Below the pieces are notes generated by a model. The model ran no database searches. It was not told where the DNA came from and worked only from the letters and a program-made list of their open reading frames with translations. The translations under genes and the position numbers were made by a program. 64,000 nt of DNA from an uncultured Cyclobacteriaceae bacterium (GTDB taxonomy: Bacteria > Bacteroidota > Bacteroidia > Cytophagales > Cyclobacteriaceae): NCBI GenBank assembly GCA_943788235.1, contig CALSPM010000002.1, positions 745,004-809,003 on the forward strand, written 5' to 3'. Shown one piece after another: positions 40,066 through 49,386 of the stretch (position 1 is its first letter; each line of letters starts with the position of its first letter).

Positions 40066-40470
40066 ATGGATGAGCATATTATAAGGGAATTAATTCCAAT
40101 TTTTGGAATACTTGCTGGAATCATAATTTCACTCGCTGTATTCTTCTGGCTGTATAAAGAGAGTAAGGACAAGAATAAAACTATAATAGAGATTTCCAAG
40201 CATTTAGATGACAGTTCAAAATTAGATGAATTACTTCGTATTTTTGATGAAAGAAAAAAGGAGCCAATAGATTATCGTAGAAACGGAGTCATCACAATTT
40301 TTGTCGGTATTGGTCTATATCTTTTTGGAGTTTTTTTTGTTGGAGACATACTGAAAGGTGCTGGAGCTTTGATTGGTCTAATTGGAATTGGAACGCTAAT
40401 AGCTGGATACCTCTACCCAAATACTGGAAAGGAATTAACTGCTGCCGTTGAAAAATATGAAAAAGAATAA
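40066..40470 (+). CDS. small membrane protein paired with an XRE regulator
   Basis: The 134-residue protein has one helix near residues 10-29, a charged loop (KHLDDSSKLDELLRIFDERK), and two more helices near 76-95 and 100-117. It resembles the DUF6249-like membrane proteins that accompany small HTH regulators in Bacteroidota; that match is by layout only. Its stop is followed two bases later by the GTG of the XRE gene, so the two are coupled. Confidence 0.65.
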   Translation: MDEHIIRELIPIFGILAGIIISLAVFFWLYKESKDKNKTIIEISKHLDDSSKLDELLRIFDERKKEPIDYRRNGVITIFVGIGLYLFGVFFVGDILKGAGALIGLIGIGTLIAGYLYPNTGKELTAAVEKYEKE

Positions 40471-40472
40471 TA

Positions 40473-40685
40473 GTGGGCAGAAATCATACAAAACTTTTAA
40501 ATAATTTAGAAGAACTGAGGAAGTCATGTGGTTTAACTCAGCAAGAATTATCTATAAAAGCGGAAGTTTCAAGAAAGAGTATTAATGCCATAGAAAATGG
40601 AGTATATGTTCCATCTACCGTATTAGCATTGAAAATTTCAAGAACTCTAAATTGTTCAGTTGAAGATTTGTTCATACTTCCTTGA
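40473..40685 (+). CDS. XRE-family transcriptional regulator
   Basis: The 70-residue single-domain Cro/CI-type regulator has LRKSCGLTQQELSIKAEVSR, the recognition helix SRKSINAIENGVYVPS and the closing TLNCSVEDLFILP. It starts with GTG at 40473. Such small XRE proteins usually autoregulate their operon with a membrane partner. In the first island this pair is missing: the DNA there is joined directly from the paralogue gene to block A. Confidence 0.85.
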   Translation: MGRNHTKLLNNLEELRKSCGLTQQELSIKAEVSRKSINAIENGVYVPSTVLALKISRTLNCSVEDLFILP

Positions 40686-40728
40686 ACTTATAACGTGCAT
40701 TAATAATAAAAAAACCTAGAGTGTTAAG

Positions 40729-41314
40729 ACTATGGGGTTATTTGATATTTGACTGCGGGTCCTGCGATGCGGAATCAGAATCCTCGATGGAGTGGGTCTA
40801 ATATGTGCGTTTTAAATGAGTTTTTGTCTCTTATCTTCTACCGATTCATTAAAAACACCCTTTAAATGGTCTTCAACTCAATAAACAAGATAACTAATGG
40901 TTAACTAGCATATTGATTTAATAATACAAGAAGAAAAATAAAAATTGAATGCGTTTTGAATCGCAATAGCCTAACCCCTATATATAAGGGTTTGCTAGTT
41001 CATCCCACCCCACCCCAATAAATGCGATTTACTTAAATGCTACCCTAAACTTATTTAGTCTCTCCCCCTATGTAGAGAAGAGTCTTTTATCATTCCGCAA
41101 CCCTTAAAATATTCTTAAATTACCTTGATTTAAAAGTCTAAACTCCTCCTTTTTACACGAGGTAGTAGTTCTTCATTTATCCTCAATTAAGTACGTTAGA
41201 AGAGCTAATACAACCTCTCCATAGACAAGCTTTAAAGCTATTGTGAATACTTATCAGTATGGAATTGTAATTCTATTTTGTGGGAAAGGGAATGCTTTAG
41301 AGAGGCTTATATGA
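40729..41314. repeat. Block A, copy 2: ~586 bp conserved non-coding repeat
   Basis: It matches 1612-2211 in the same orientation. Conserved features include the GC-richer core (CTGCGGGTCCTGCGATGCGG near 40752), a hairpin at 40973-40992 whose arms (AACCCC/AGGGTT) keep pairing despite base changes relative to copy 1, the AGCTTTAAAGCT palindrome at 41228-41239 and the segment ending GAGGCTTATATGA. No frame is open in both copies. One minus-strand frame reads DPLHRGF, TGA, FRIAGPAVK and then a stop in both, so it could also be a shared decayed 3' end. Confidence 0.8.
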
Positions 41315-41341
41315 TCGCTCTATATGATTATCTTAATTTAA

Positions 41342-41641
41342 TTATGGATAGACAAATTCATCCTTTTTATCGTAGTAATAACTTTTGTTCATTTTGCAAT
41401 CCATAAAAATATGACAAGTAAGTTCATTAGACTGACAAATATCTCTGATTACCTCTTCATCTATATCATCAGGACTTGTCCAATCTCCTAAGAAAGTTAC
41501 TCTAAATTCTTTCTCTTGTTTCTTCACTATCTTTCCTTCTGAGTCAGAGTAATGAGTTTGAAAAACATCCTCTACTTGTATCCTTACGTTTTCTATGTAT
41601 TCTTCTGAGTCTGAGTATCCCTCAAAACTTACTTTTATCAT
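41342..41641 (-). CDS. unknown small acidic protein (island 2 cargo)
   Basis: This 99-residue soluble protein (FEGYSDSEEYIENVRIQVED, FRVTFLGDWTSPDDIDEEVI) has no recognised family, membrane segment or signal peptide. It occupies the place taken by the four-helix membrane protein gene in the first island. It is alone on its strand. Confidence 0.5.
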   Translation of the reverse strand: MIKVSFEGYSDSEEYIENVRIQVEDVFQTHYSDSEGKIVKKQEKEFRVTFLGDWTSPDDIDEEVIRDICQSNELTCHIFMDCKMNKSYYYDKKDEFVYP

Positions 41642-42041
41642 TTTATTCAGGGTTTGTTTTGGTTAATTAAAGCTAATAAAAATCTCCACCCTTAGTGAAT
41701 TATTCTCACCAGAAGGTATTGCTCACGTCCAAATTAATTTTGTGTCATGGGTTTGAGCTACGAAAAAATCAAGAAGTTATATAAGAATAAAGCACAAATT
41801 TTATGTAGGTGCGTATTAACGAATTTAACTGATGTGTTTGCCGATATGAAGTTGAAAGGGGGGCTGCTCCATTGATGATCCTGAGTATGAAGCCGGTTGA
41901 AGTTAAATTTTTGAAAATAAATAATAAATAATATCTTCGAACCTGACTTATTTTCTACTTAGGCAAGCATAATAAAAACGTAAAAAAATATGTAAAAATT
42001 CCATTTATTATATCCTTTAACAAAAAATTCAATTAAAAGTA
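41642..42041. other. gene-free interval
   Basis: 400 AT-rich bases lie between divergent cargo genes. I see no open frame above noise, no RNA gene and no match to block A or B. It presumably carries the promoters of the two flanking genes. Confidence 0.5.
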
Positions 42042-42737
42042 ATGAAAAATTTAACGTTCATAATACTTACGTTTTATTGCAGTATTAGTTTCGCTCAAAC
42101 TATAGCTACTGATAGACCAAGCGCACTTACTGAAAATGCTTCAACCTTGTTTGATAATGGATTACAGTTAGAAACAGGAATCCAAATTAATAGTGATTAT
42201 AATGAACTTACAACTAGTTCTATTCCAAATCTTTTGATGAGATATGGAATTACAAACAAAATAGAAGTTAGGATAATGAACGATTTACTATATGATAAAA
42301 TAGGTCAAATAATCTCAGGAAATTGGACACTTGGGAGTAAAATCCAACTTATTGAAAATGATCAATACACTATTTCACTTTTGCCATCCATTCAATTTGA
42401 TGGCTTTTCAGGAGAATTCAGTACAATAATATACCAACCTATAAATACAAAAATTGTCGGAAATTGGTTTTTAAGTTCTTCTATGGTTTTAGGATATACT
42501 CTTGGTTATACCTTAAATGATAAAATCTTAGGGTACTCTATATTAATTAGTAAATCTCTAAATGATAAGCTTACCACATTCATAGAAGCATATGGTTTTA
42601 ACAATAGAATAAATATCGACTCAGGAATAGCTTATCTAATAAATGATAAACTTCAGTTTGATACTTATTTTGGAACTGGTTTAAATACTAAAATGATATT
42701 TGGCTCCGTTGGCTTAAGCTATCTATTTCTAAAATAA
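42042..42737 (+). CDS. outer-membrane beta-barrel protein, MetA/phenol-transporter-like
   Basis: The 231-residue protein has a signal peptide (LTFIILTFYCSISFAQ) and the family-typical start TIATDRPSALTENASTLF then LQLETGIQI, followed by alternating beta strands (LMRYGITNKIEVRIMNDL; FGSVGLSYLFLK at the end). This group is annotated as transporter or Phenol_MetA_deg-type barrels and lies in the outer membrane. The substrate is unknown. It is the second cargo gene of island 2, followed by block B. Confidence 0.75.
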   Translation: MKNLTFIILTFYCSISFAQTIATDRPSALTENASTLFDNGLQLETGIQINSDYNELTTSSIPNLLMRYGITNKIEVRIMNDLLYDKIGQIISGNWTLGSKIQLIENDQYTISLLPSIQFDGFSGEFSTIIYQPINTKIVGNWFLSSSMVLGYTLGYTLNDKILGYSILISKSLNDKLTTFIEAYGFNNRINIDSGIAYLINDKLQFDTYFGTGLNTKMIFGSVGLSYLFLK

Positions 42738-42827
42738 TAATTATTAACTTCAGCTTAAATAATATTAAAAAAAAATCCTGAAACACTATTTTCCAGTAGT
42801 TATCCCATAGGTGAAACAGTACTCCTT

Positions 42828-43157
42828 CACCTCAACACTTTATGAAATACCCTCCTCTTTAACACTTTAAAATAAGCCTCAAACTCCTCCAATTTACAAC
42901 TGCTAATCAAGGCTGTAATTTGATTCCTTTTTTTGAAAAATGAAGATTAATGCCTTTGCTTTCAAGGACCAGATCGAGGAGGAGGAAGCCTAGAGAAAGA
43001 AGGGAAAAGGTGACATATCATAGCACTAAAAAAATTGAAAAATTTGAGTCTATTCCACACAACGTATGGGGTATGTAAATTCTTTCTACCAATCTTCTAC
43101 CCATGCTTTGAAAAGTTAAAAAAAACAAGCTATCCTTGTTCTAAAGGGCTATTATTT
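42828..43157. repeat. Block B, copy 2: ~330 bp conserved non-coding repeat
   Basis: It occupies most of the gap 42738-43167 and matches 3860-4192 in the same orientation, with strongest identity at AATAAGCCTCAAACTCCTCC, AATGAAGATTA, TTCAAGGACCAGATC and CATATCATAGCACTAAAA. The remaining bases (42738-42827) are AT-rich and unremarkable. It sits directly beside the 3' end of the porin gene. Confidence 0.75.
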
Positions 43158-43167
43158 ATGTGTGAGA

Positions 43168-45060
43168 TTAATCAAAGAATAACCATTTAAAACCAAAATC
43201 AAGTACCCGCTGCTGTCCAGGGTATTTTGGCGTAACGAAATATCCACCATCATTTGGCTGACTTATATGGGTAGATTTGATAAAAAGAAAAACTTTCTCA
43301 ATCCGCATATTCCAAAACAGATTGGCTGGATAACTGTATCCTTCAAATATTTTTTCATCATTTTGTAAATAAAACTGTTGGGTTACTGGATCATAGGCAT
43401 TGGCATAATAAGCTGATTTGTGATGAACATCAATACCAATTTGTACAGGAATCGTATGGTTAAACCAACTTCCCTCCCAGTAAGCTTTCATATTCAGGAA
43501 AGTGGTAGGTATTCTAAAAGCATCGCTTTGGCCACCTGAAACTTCGGTAAAGATGACCTCATTTTTAAAACGAAAACCATAACCCAGGATTTTGTTGGTA
43601 GGAAGAAAAAGATTGATTTCACCCCCCAGCTGACTGATCAGGTTGGCATCAGCGGCAACATTTGGCATTTTATCTTGGCCAAAATAGACATAGTTGCTAT
43701 AGGTGGTTAACGATATTTTAGGAATGAATTGAAATTGCCACCATTTCAAAGACAGAGATCCATTGATTTGATTTGAAAATACATTATCGAAATCATGATC
43801 CCATTCATAATGATTGCCAAAAAAGCGTTGCTTCAATGAAGAGGGCTGATAAAGCATGCTTTTATACTCTAGATTAACTAATTCACTCTTCAATGATCCC
43901 TTAAAATTATATTCACCCGTTTGCATGAGTTCTGCTGATCCTTGTATTTCAAAAATCTCTTTCCATCTAAAATCAACCCTACCCCCTAGGTAATTTTCTA
44001 CTTTTCTAGACATGGGATTAAAATACAGTGCTTCATGATTGGCCACTCTGTTTTTGATATAAAAACGATAAAAAATAGAAGACAGTTTTCCAATCAAACC
44101 GACCTCATTCGAGAGGGTACGAAAAGTGGACTTGTGATAAGTGCTGTCCGGATCAATCAAAAACTGATCATAATAATCCTTGTAATCACCTCCTCCTCCA
44201 TTGTTCTCATTAAAATCACTGAATAAGTTTACCTGCTTCTCTTGATCAAATTGATGATACAATTGGAAGTTTTTGAATAAATCATATTGCTGGTACAAAT
44301 GAAAAGTTAATCTTGAATCCTTCACTTTGGCATTTTCTAGAAAAATAGAGTTATTTTCATACTGAAATTTATCTTCTTTATCTATCAAAGAATCTACCTC
44401 ATCAAAGTACAAACCTCCTGTTTCATCCACGTCATTATTGAAGGACATCAGATTAAATAAGACTTGATAAGGTTTATTGGGATGCCGATAACTAGAATGC
44501 ACATTCAAAACCGTATTGATCACATTTCTATCATTAATCGTTTCGGTTCCAATTTGTTTATCAGCTGTACTTCTGTAATACTCAAAGCCAAAATTCCAAT
44601 CAGGTTGAATGTTTTGTGTAAAACTAAAGTTGGCCAACGACCTGTTTTTTCCACCAAATACTACATTTAATTTCATAAAAGGTGACTTGGTATCATAATA
44701 TTGAATAGCTGCGGGCTGCGTAGTCAAAGGATCAAAAGCATGGTAACCTGCATGGGCACCAATGGCACTGGGCAAGTCATAAAACACAGGAAACAACGCG
44801 GTACCTATATTTCCCAAATTTTGCAGTTTATAATCTGACCTACCATAAGAGGTAAATCGGTCTAAGTTTCCAACAAGGGTATCAATAAAAATCAATTTCT
44901 TGTCATTGGATTTCAAGTTTTCCTCCAGAATTACGTTCAAAGTTGAGGGACCATAAACCAAAACAGTAGAATCATCTAAGATTTGTGAAAAACTAGAGGA
45001 AGTCAACCCTAAGAGGAGAGCAACCATTAAAATTGATTTTAAAAATACAATTCTCAACAT
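43168..45060 (-). CDS. putative porin (Bacteroidota outer-membrane barrel)
   Basis: The ~630-residue protein has a signal peptide (MVALLLGLTSSSFSQ) and the Bacteroidota putative-porin pattern (LQNLGNIGTALFPVFYDLPS, LTTQPAAIQYYDTKSPFMKL, NVVFGGKNRSLANFSFTQNI), then a long series of amphipathic strands ending VLDFGFKWLFFD, a typical barrel C-terminus. The ATG at 45060 shares one base with the lpxK stop (TGATG), so translation is coupled; a TTG immediately upstream is an unneeded alternative. Confidence 0.9.
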   Translation of the reverse strand: MLRIVFLKSILMVALLLGLTSSSFSQILDDSTVLVYGPSTLNVILEENLKSNDKKLIFIDTLVGNLDRFTSYGRSDYKLQNLGNIGTALFPVFYDLPSAIGAHAGYHAFDPLTTQPAAIQYYDTKSPFMKLNVVFGGKNRSLANFSFTQNIQPDWNFGFEYYRSTADKQIGTETINDRNVINTVLNVHSSYRHPNKPYQVLFNLMSFNNDVDETGGLYFDEVDSLIDKEDKFQYENNSIFLENAKVKDSRLTFHLYQQYDLFKNFQLYHQFDQEKQVNLFSDFNENNGGGGDYKDYYDQFLIDPDSTYHKSTFRTLSNEVGLIGKLSSIFYRFYIKNRVANHEALYFNPMSRKVENYLGGRVDFRWKEIFEIQGSAELMQTGEYNFKGSLKSELVNLEYKSMLYQPSSLKQRFFGNHYEWDHDFDNVFSNQINGSLSLKWWQFQFIPKISLTTYSNYVYFGQDKMPNVAADANLISQLGGEINLFLPTNKILGYGFRFKNEVIFTEVSGGQSDAFRIPTTFLNMKAYWEGSWFNHTIPVQIGIDVHHKSAYYANAYDPVTQQFYLQNDEKIFEGYSYPANLFWNMRIEKVFLFIKSTHISQPNDGGYFVTPKYPGQQRVLDFGFKWLFFD

Positions 45061-46091
45061 CAATACCTTGGATATTTTTTCATAGCATCGTCAACCAATT
45101 TCAGAAAGTTTGACTGACCTTTAATGAATTTAATTTCAATGGGCAAATAAAAACAACTTTTAGCTCTTAGGTTTTCGAAATCACCCAGTTTGATGAAATC
45201 TTTCTCAGTGGTCACGAGCATGGCCTCATGATGCACCATAACCTCGACAATTTTATTGATCTCATCTGCCTTATAATCATGATGATCTGCAAATTTATAA
45301 AACTCAACTACCTCAAAATTTGATTTTAAGTAGGATTCAAATACCTGGTTATCTGCAATTCCTCCAATCCCAATCACTTTTTGTTTAGCCTTTGCCGTTC
45401 CAAAAGAAATGAGAGGTGCATACGCTATGTGGGTAAAAAAGATTGGTACGTTCGGATGATATGATCGTGTCCTTGCAATCATCTGCTGCTGTTCTTGATC
45501 ACTCATATCAATAGGAGCTTTGGTGAAGCAGATAATATCCGCCCGACGTGCCCCTTGACGTGCTTCTCTCAACCGACCGGTTGGTAACAAAAAATCGTCA
45601 AAAAAAGGATTTTTATATGTCGAAAGTAATATAGATAAGCTAGGCTCAACTGATCGGTGTTGGTACGCATCATCAAGCAAAATCACATCAATATCATTAT
45701 TATGTGCCAAGAGATAAGGAATGCCAATGGCTCGAGCTTCGGCTACCGCAACTGAAATTTGATCTCTATATTTTTTCTGATAGATCATCGGCTCATCACC
45801 CAAGGTTGCGGCCGTATCTGAAGAACTACCCAACCTAAACCCACGAGTTTTTCTCCCATAACCTCTACTTAATGTAGCAATTTGCCTATTTTTACTCAGA
45901 AAATATTGAATCAAAAAATCGATCATGGGCGACTTCCCCGTTCCCCCCACCTCAAGATTTCCAACACCAATGACATTCGCTTCAAATTTTATTGAAGTTC
46001 TCTGTTGAATGTTATATAAATGATTGCGAAATCTTGTAATAAGATCGTATATTAACGCAAAAGGAAATAAAATAAGTTGCCACCAAGCCAT
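45060..46091 (-). CDS. lpxK: tetraacyldisaccharide 4'-kinase
   Basis: The 343-residue inner-membrane lipid A enzyme phosphorylates the 4' position of tetraacyldisaccharide-1-phosphate. It has an N-terminal membrane anchor (LILFPFALIYDLITRFRN), the P-loop GNLEVGGTGKSP (residues 44-55), SRGYGRKTRGF, DDAYQHR and LREARQGARRADIICFTK. I start at the ATG at 46091, where homology begins, not the upstream TTG. The divergent nif3-like gene starts only 12 bases away. The porin gene follows in a coupled arrangement. Confidence 0.93.
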   Translation of the reverse strand: MAWWQLILFPFALIYDLITRFRNHLYNIQQRTSIKFEANVIGVGNLEVGGTGKSPMIDFLIQYFLSKNRQIATLSRGYGRKTRGFRLGSSSDTAATLGDEPMIYQKKYRDQISVAVAEARAIGIPYLLAHNNDIDVILLDDAYQHRSVEPSLSILLSTYKNPFFDDFLLPTGRLREARQGARRADIICFTKAPIDMSDQEQQQMIARTRSYHPNVPIFFTHIAYAPLISFGTAKAKQKVIGIGGIADNQVFESYLKSNFEVVEFYKFADHHDYKADEINKIVEVMVHHEAMLVTTEKDFIKLGDFENLRAKSCFYLPIEIKFIKGQSNFLKLVDDAMKKYPRY

Positions 46092-46103
46092 AAAACCTAT
46101 CAA

Positions 46104-47198
46104 ATGAAGGTCAAAGATATTACGAAAAGCTTACAAGAATGGGCTCCACTGCCTTTTCAAGAATCTTATGATAATTCAGGTCTCATCGTTGGCGATGAAG
46201 AGATGCCCATTAAGGGCTGTCTGATCTCTCTCGACCTCACTGAATCAGTCATAGAGGAAGCATTAAAAAATAGATGCAACATGATAATCTCTCACCATCC
46301 CATCGTATTTAAGGGCATTAAAAAGCTGTCTGGAAATCATTGGGTAAATCGATGTTTGATTAAAGCCATAAAAAATGATTTGGCTATATATGCCATTCAT
46401 ACAAATTTAGATAATGTCATGCATGGAGTTAATGGAATGATTGCACATCGACTCAAATTAATACACAGGCAAGTCCTTCGTCCCATGACGAATGCACTAC
46501 ACAAGCTGGTAACTTTTGTCCCAATTGAGTACAAATCTAAGATACTAAAGACACTACATCAAGCGGGAGCGGGTGATATCGGCAATTACAAAGAATGCAG
46601 TTTTAATATCACAGGAGAAGGTGTTTTTAAACCTGCAGTGGGTGCAAACCCTACTTTGGGTTGCCTAGATAAGCTTGAATCTGTAAAAGAAAGTAGAATT
46701 GAAGTGATTTTACCTCGTCATAAAAAAGATATCGTCTTATCTGCGCTCAAGTCCGCACATCCCTACGAGGAAGTTGCCTACTATTTAACTTCATTAGAAA
46801 ATAATCAAGACAATTTAGGGGCTGGTTTAATAGGTCAATTATCAAATCCTATGCCGATCATGGATTTTCTTGGTCATCTCAAATCATCAATGGACCTAAA
46901 ACATATTCGGCATACACGCTTAATAAGTAAAAATATTCAAAAAATTGCTGTTTGTGGAGGTTCTGGAAGTTTTTTACTTAATGATGCTTGTGCATTGGGG
47001 GCCGATATTTTCATCAGCGCCGACTTTAAATATCATGACTTTTTTGAAGCAGATGGTCGGATAACCATTGCCGATATTGGACATTATGAAAGCGAAGTAT
47101 TCACAAAGCAATTGTTATGTGATTTTTTAAATGAAAAATTCACTAATATTGCAGTTCGTTTATCTGAGGTAAATACAAATCCAATAAATTATTTTTAA
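46104..47198 (+). CDS. Nif3-like dinuclear metal centre protein
   Basis: The 364-residue protein of the NIF3/DUF34 family has LPFQESYDNSGLIVGD at the start, the metal-binding ISHHPIVFKGIKKL (two His), AIHTNLDNVMHGVNG, and late FISADFKYHDFFEADG and DIGHYESE. The family is a conserved hexameric metalloprotein, a GTP cyclohydrolase 1 type 2 homologue of uncertain role. I start at ATG 46104 (MKVKDITK); the upstream TTG adds residues not found in the family. The zinc-ribbon gene follows six bases after the stop, a pairing common in Bacteroidota. Confidence 0.92.
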   Translation: MKVKDITKSLQEWAPLPFQESYDNSGLIVGDEEMPIKGCLISLDLTESVIEEALKNRCNMIISHHPIVFKGIKKLSGNHWVNRCLIKAIKNDLAIYAIHTNLDNVMHGVNGMIAHRLKLIHRQVLRPMTNALHKLVTFVPIEYKSKILKTLHQAGAGDIGNYKECSFNITGEGVFKPAVGANPTLGCLDKLESVKESRIEVILPRHKKDIVLSALKSAHPYEEVAYYLTSLENNQDNLGAGLIGQLSNPMPIMDFLGHLKSSMDLKHIRHTRLISKNIQKIAVCGGSGSFLLNDACALGADIFISADFKYHDFFEADGRITIADIGHYESEVFTKQLLCDFLNEKFTNIAVRLSEVNTNPINYF

Positions 47199-47204
47199 TT
47201 CTGC

Positions 47205-47999
47205 ATGGAACATTCGGTAGCAAAAAAATTAGAGGCATTATCCAAATTACAAAAAATTGACATCAATCTAGATGAATTAATCAAGATCAGAGGTGCACTT
47301 CCTGAAGAAGTAATGGATCTTGAAGATGAGATAACAGGTTATCAAACAAGAGTTGAAAAACAAAATCAAGACTTAGCTGATGTCGAGAGCCTGATTGATA
47401 ACAATAAAACCGCCATCAAAGATGCTGAGAGATTTGTAAAAAAATATGAAGAACAGCAGATGAATGTTCGAAACAATCGAGAATATGATGCCATCACCAA
47501 AGAAATGGAACTGCAGCATCTTGAAATTCAAATTCTCGAAAAGAAGATCAAAGAGGCGTATGGTAAAATTGAACTGAAGAATTCAGAGATAGAAGAAACC
47601 AAGCATCGTCTAAAAGAAAGAGAAGAAGATCTTGTTGCCAAGAAAAAAGAACTTTCAACCATTACTGCTGAATCAGAAGAGGATGAAAAAAAATATCTCA
47701 AGTCAAGGGAATCTTTAGCTAAAAAAGTGGATGCGCGGCTGCTTGTGTCTTATGAGCGTACCAGAAAAAACATGAGAAATGGACTCGCTGTAGTACCGGT
47801 CAATAGAGATGCATGCGGAGGATGTTTTAACATCGTCCCTGCTCAAAAGCAAGCGGAAGTTAGAGAAAAGAAAAAGATCATTATTTGTGAGCATTGCGGT
47901 AGAATCTTAGCAGATGTTATCGAAGTTATTGAACCTGAAGTAGTGCCCAAAAGAAGAACCAAGCGAGCCACCACTAAGAAGGCAGCGGCTAAGAAATAA
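47205..47999 (+). CDS. coiled-coil C4 zinc-ribbon protein (COG1579)
   Basis: The 264-residue protein is a long coiled coil (about residues 15-185), with NNREYDAITKEMELQ typical of this family, then a C4 zinc ribbon (CGGCFNIVP with the second pair CEHCGRILAD), and a lysine-rich, low-complexity tail (RRTKRATTKKAAAKK). Members are thought to bind RNA or act near translation. It is coupled to the nif3-like gene. Confidence 0.92.
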   Translation: MEHSVAKKLEALSKLQKIDINLDELIKIRGALPEEVMDLEDEITGYQTRVEKQNQDLADVESLIDNNKTAIKDAERFVKKYEEQQMNVRNNREYDAITKEMELQHLEIQILEKKIKEAYGKIELKNSEIEETKHRLKEREEDLVAKKKELSTITAESEEDEKKYLKSRESLAKKVDARLLVSYERTRKNMRNGLAVVPVNRDACGGCFNIVPAQKQAEVREKKKIIICEHCGRILADVIEVIEPEVVPKRRTKRATTKKAAAKK

Positions 48000-48041
48000 T
48001 ATTTAATCTTTTTATAGAAGTATTAAAGGGGTAATTCATAA

Positions 48042-48596
48042 TCAATGAACTCCCATTTCTGGATACTTTCCAGTGACTGTTTTATAGTATCCCTTCATCA
48101 TTTCGATGTCCTTCAAGACATCCCCAGTGGGCATGAATGGCTCTTTGAGCTCAACGAGTTTTCGTTTAAAATCAAAACCAGCCATGACAATGGGTATCTT
48201 AGCTTTCAACGCGATAAAATAAAATCCTGTCTTCCACTCTTTTTGATAAGTTCTAGTTCCCTCTGGAGCAATTACCATCACAAATTCTTCATTCTTTTGA
48301 AACAATTTAGCCACATTATCCACAACATTTGACTTGGTGGTGCGATTCACTGGATGTCCCCCACAGTAACGCATGACTTGTCCAACAACGGGAAGGTCAA
48401 ATAGGGATTTTTTTCCCAAAAACTGACCTTCTAATCTGACAATATTTTTTGCAGCAATACCTACTAAAAAATCCCATCCACTAGTATGAGGAGCCACAGT
48501 AATCATATACTTTTTGATCTTAGGAGGATTTCCCACTACTTTCCATCCCAAGATCCAAAAGCAAAACTTAAAAAAATTTCGTTTAATTTCGAACAT
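48042..48596 (-). CDS. PlsC-like 1-acylglycerol-phosphate acyltransferase
   Basis: The 184-residue protein has the acyltransferase motif APHTSGWDF (His-x4-Asp catalytic pair), CGGHPVNRTT, and VIAPEGTRTYQKEWKTGF (motif III, Glu-Gly-Thr-Arg), then PIVMAGFDFKRK. It has an N-terminal hydrophobic anchor (residues ~9-25). It would acylate lysophosphatidate or a related lysolipid at the inner membrane; its small size fits the short branch of the family. Confidence 0.88.
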   Translation of the reverse strand: MFEIKRNFFKFCFWILGWKVVGNPPKIKKYMITVAPHTSGWDFLVGIAAKNIVRLEGQFLGKKSLFDLPVVGQVMRYCGGHPVNRTTKSNVVDNVAKLFQKNEEFVMVIAPEGTRTYQKEWKTGFYFIALKAKIPIVMAGFDFKRKLVELKEPFMPTGDVLKDIEMMKGYYKTVTGKYPEMGVH

Positions 48597-48632
48597 AACT
48601 ATTTATTAACATTCAAATGTCGCCTTACTCAA

Positions 48633-49372
48633 CTACTTTAAGGCATAATCATAACCTATATCAAATATTGTATCTAACCTTTTAAAATCAAAAACATGAT
48701 AGCTCGATAATTCAGGAGGCTTCCAAAATAAATCTTTTTTTATTTTAAGTCGATCTCTAAAAGAAATGGCCAAGAGCCAAGAACGATCGAGTTGCTTTTC
48801 CAATCTTATACTGGTCCATATTATCCCTATGGGATTGCAGTGCAGACCGATTAAGTAATTACATTTTTTTTCAAAGGCTCAATGGGTAAGTTATTTAATA
48901 AACCCCCATTAACATAAGCAATCCCCTTAATTTTTACAGAATTAAAAACTACAGGACTATCACAAGACGCTATCAGGGATCTACACAATTCCTCTTTTTT
49001 AAAATATTTAATTTTCTCTTTTTTCAAATCAGTAGCAACTACCACGAATAGCGTATGAAGAGATGAAAAATCATCTACAGGGAGATGAATACTTAGAAAG
49101 TTAATGACTTTCTCTAAGTTAAAAAGGTCTGCCAATTCAAAGCTGGTCTAAAAAAGCTAAAGTAATTGAGGTTATGGGAATTTTCAAAATTTCTTTGGGC
49201 ATGATATCTTAACAATACAGCGCTCCAATGATGGCATCCGCACTGCTTCGGGCAATCCGACTGAAAAAAACCCTTTTTCAAGGAGTGCTTGTATCATAAT
49301 TCAATGGCCAACATTGCGATATTCCCCTCCAGAAAGGGCCAGACCGATGCTCTTTTCTTCACAAGATCTGAC
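48633..49372 (-). pseudogene. patatin-like phospholipase, decayed
   Basis: From 49372 the remnants read in order: the oxyanion loop (IGLALSGG), a stop, IQALLEKGFF, a shift, then the elbow region as RSSADAIIGALY where patatins have GxSxG, another stop, and the open piece 48851-49135 (LHTLFVVVATDLKKEKI, YVNGGLLNNLPIEPL). A poly-A shift then leads to the C-terminal DFKRLDTIFDIGYDYALK ending at 48633. The catalytic DGG is also changed to NGG. Both active-site residues and the frame are lost, so this is an old pseudogene, unlike the single-indel genes elsewhere in the window. Confidence 0.82.
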
Positions 49373-49386
49373 CATTGTTCTTGGCA

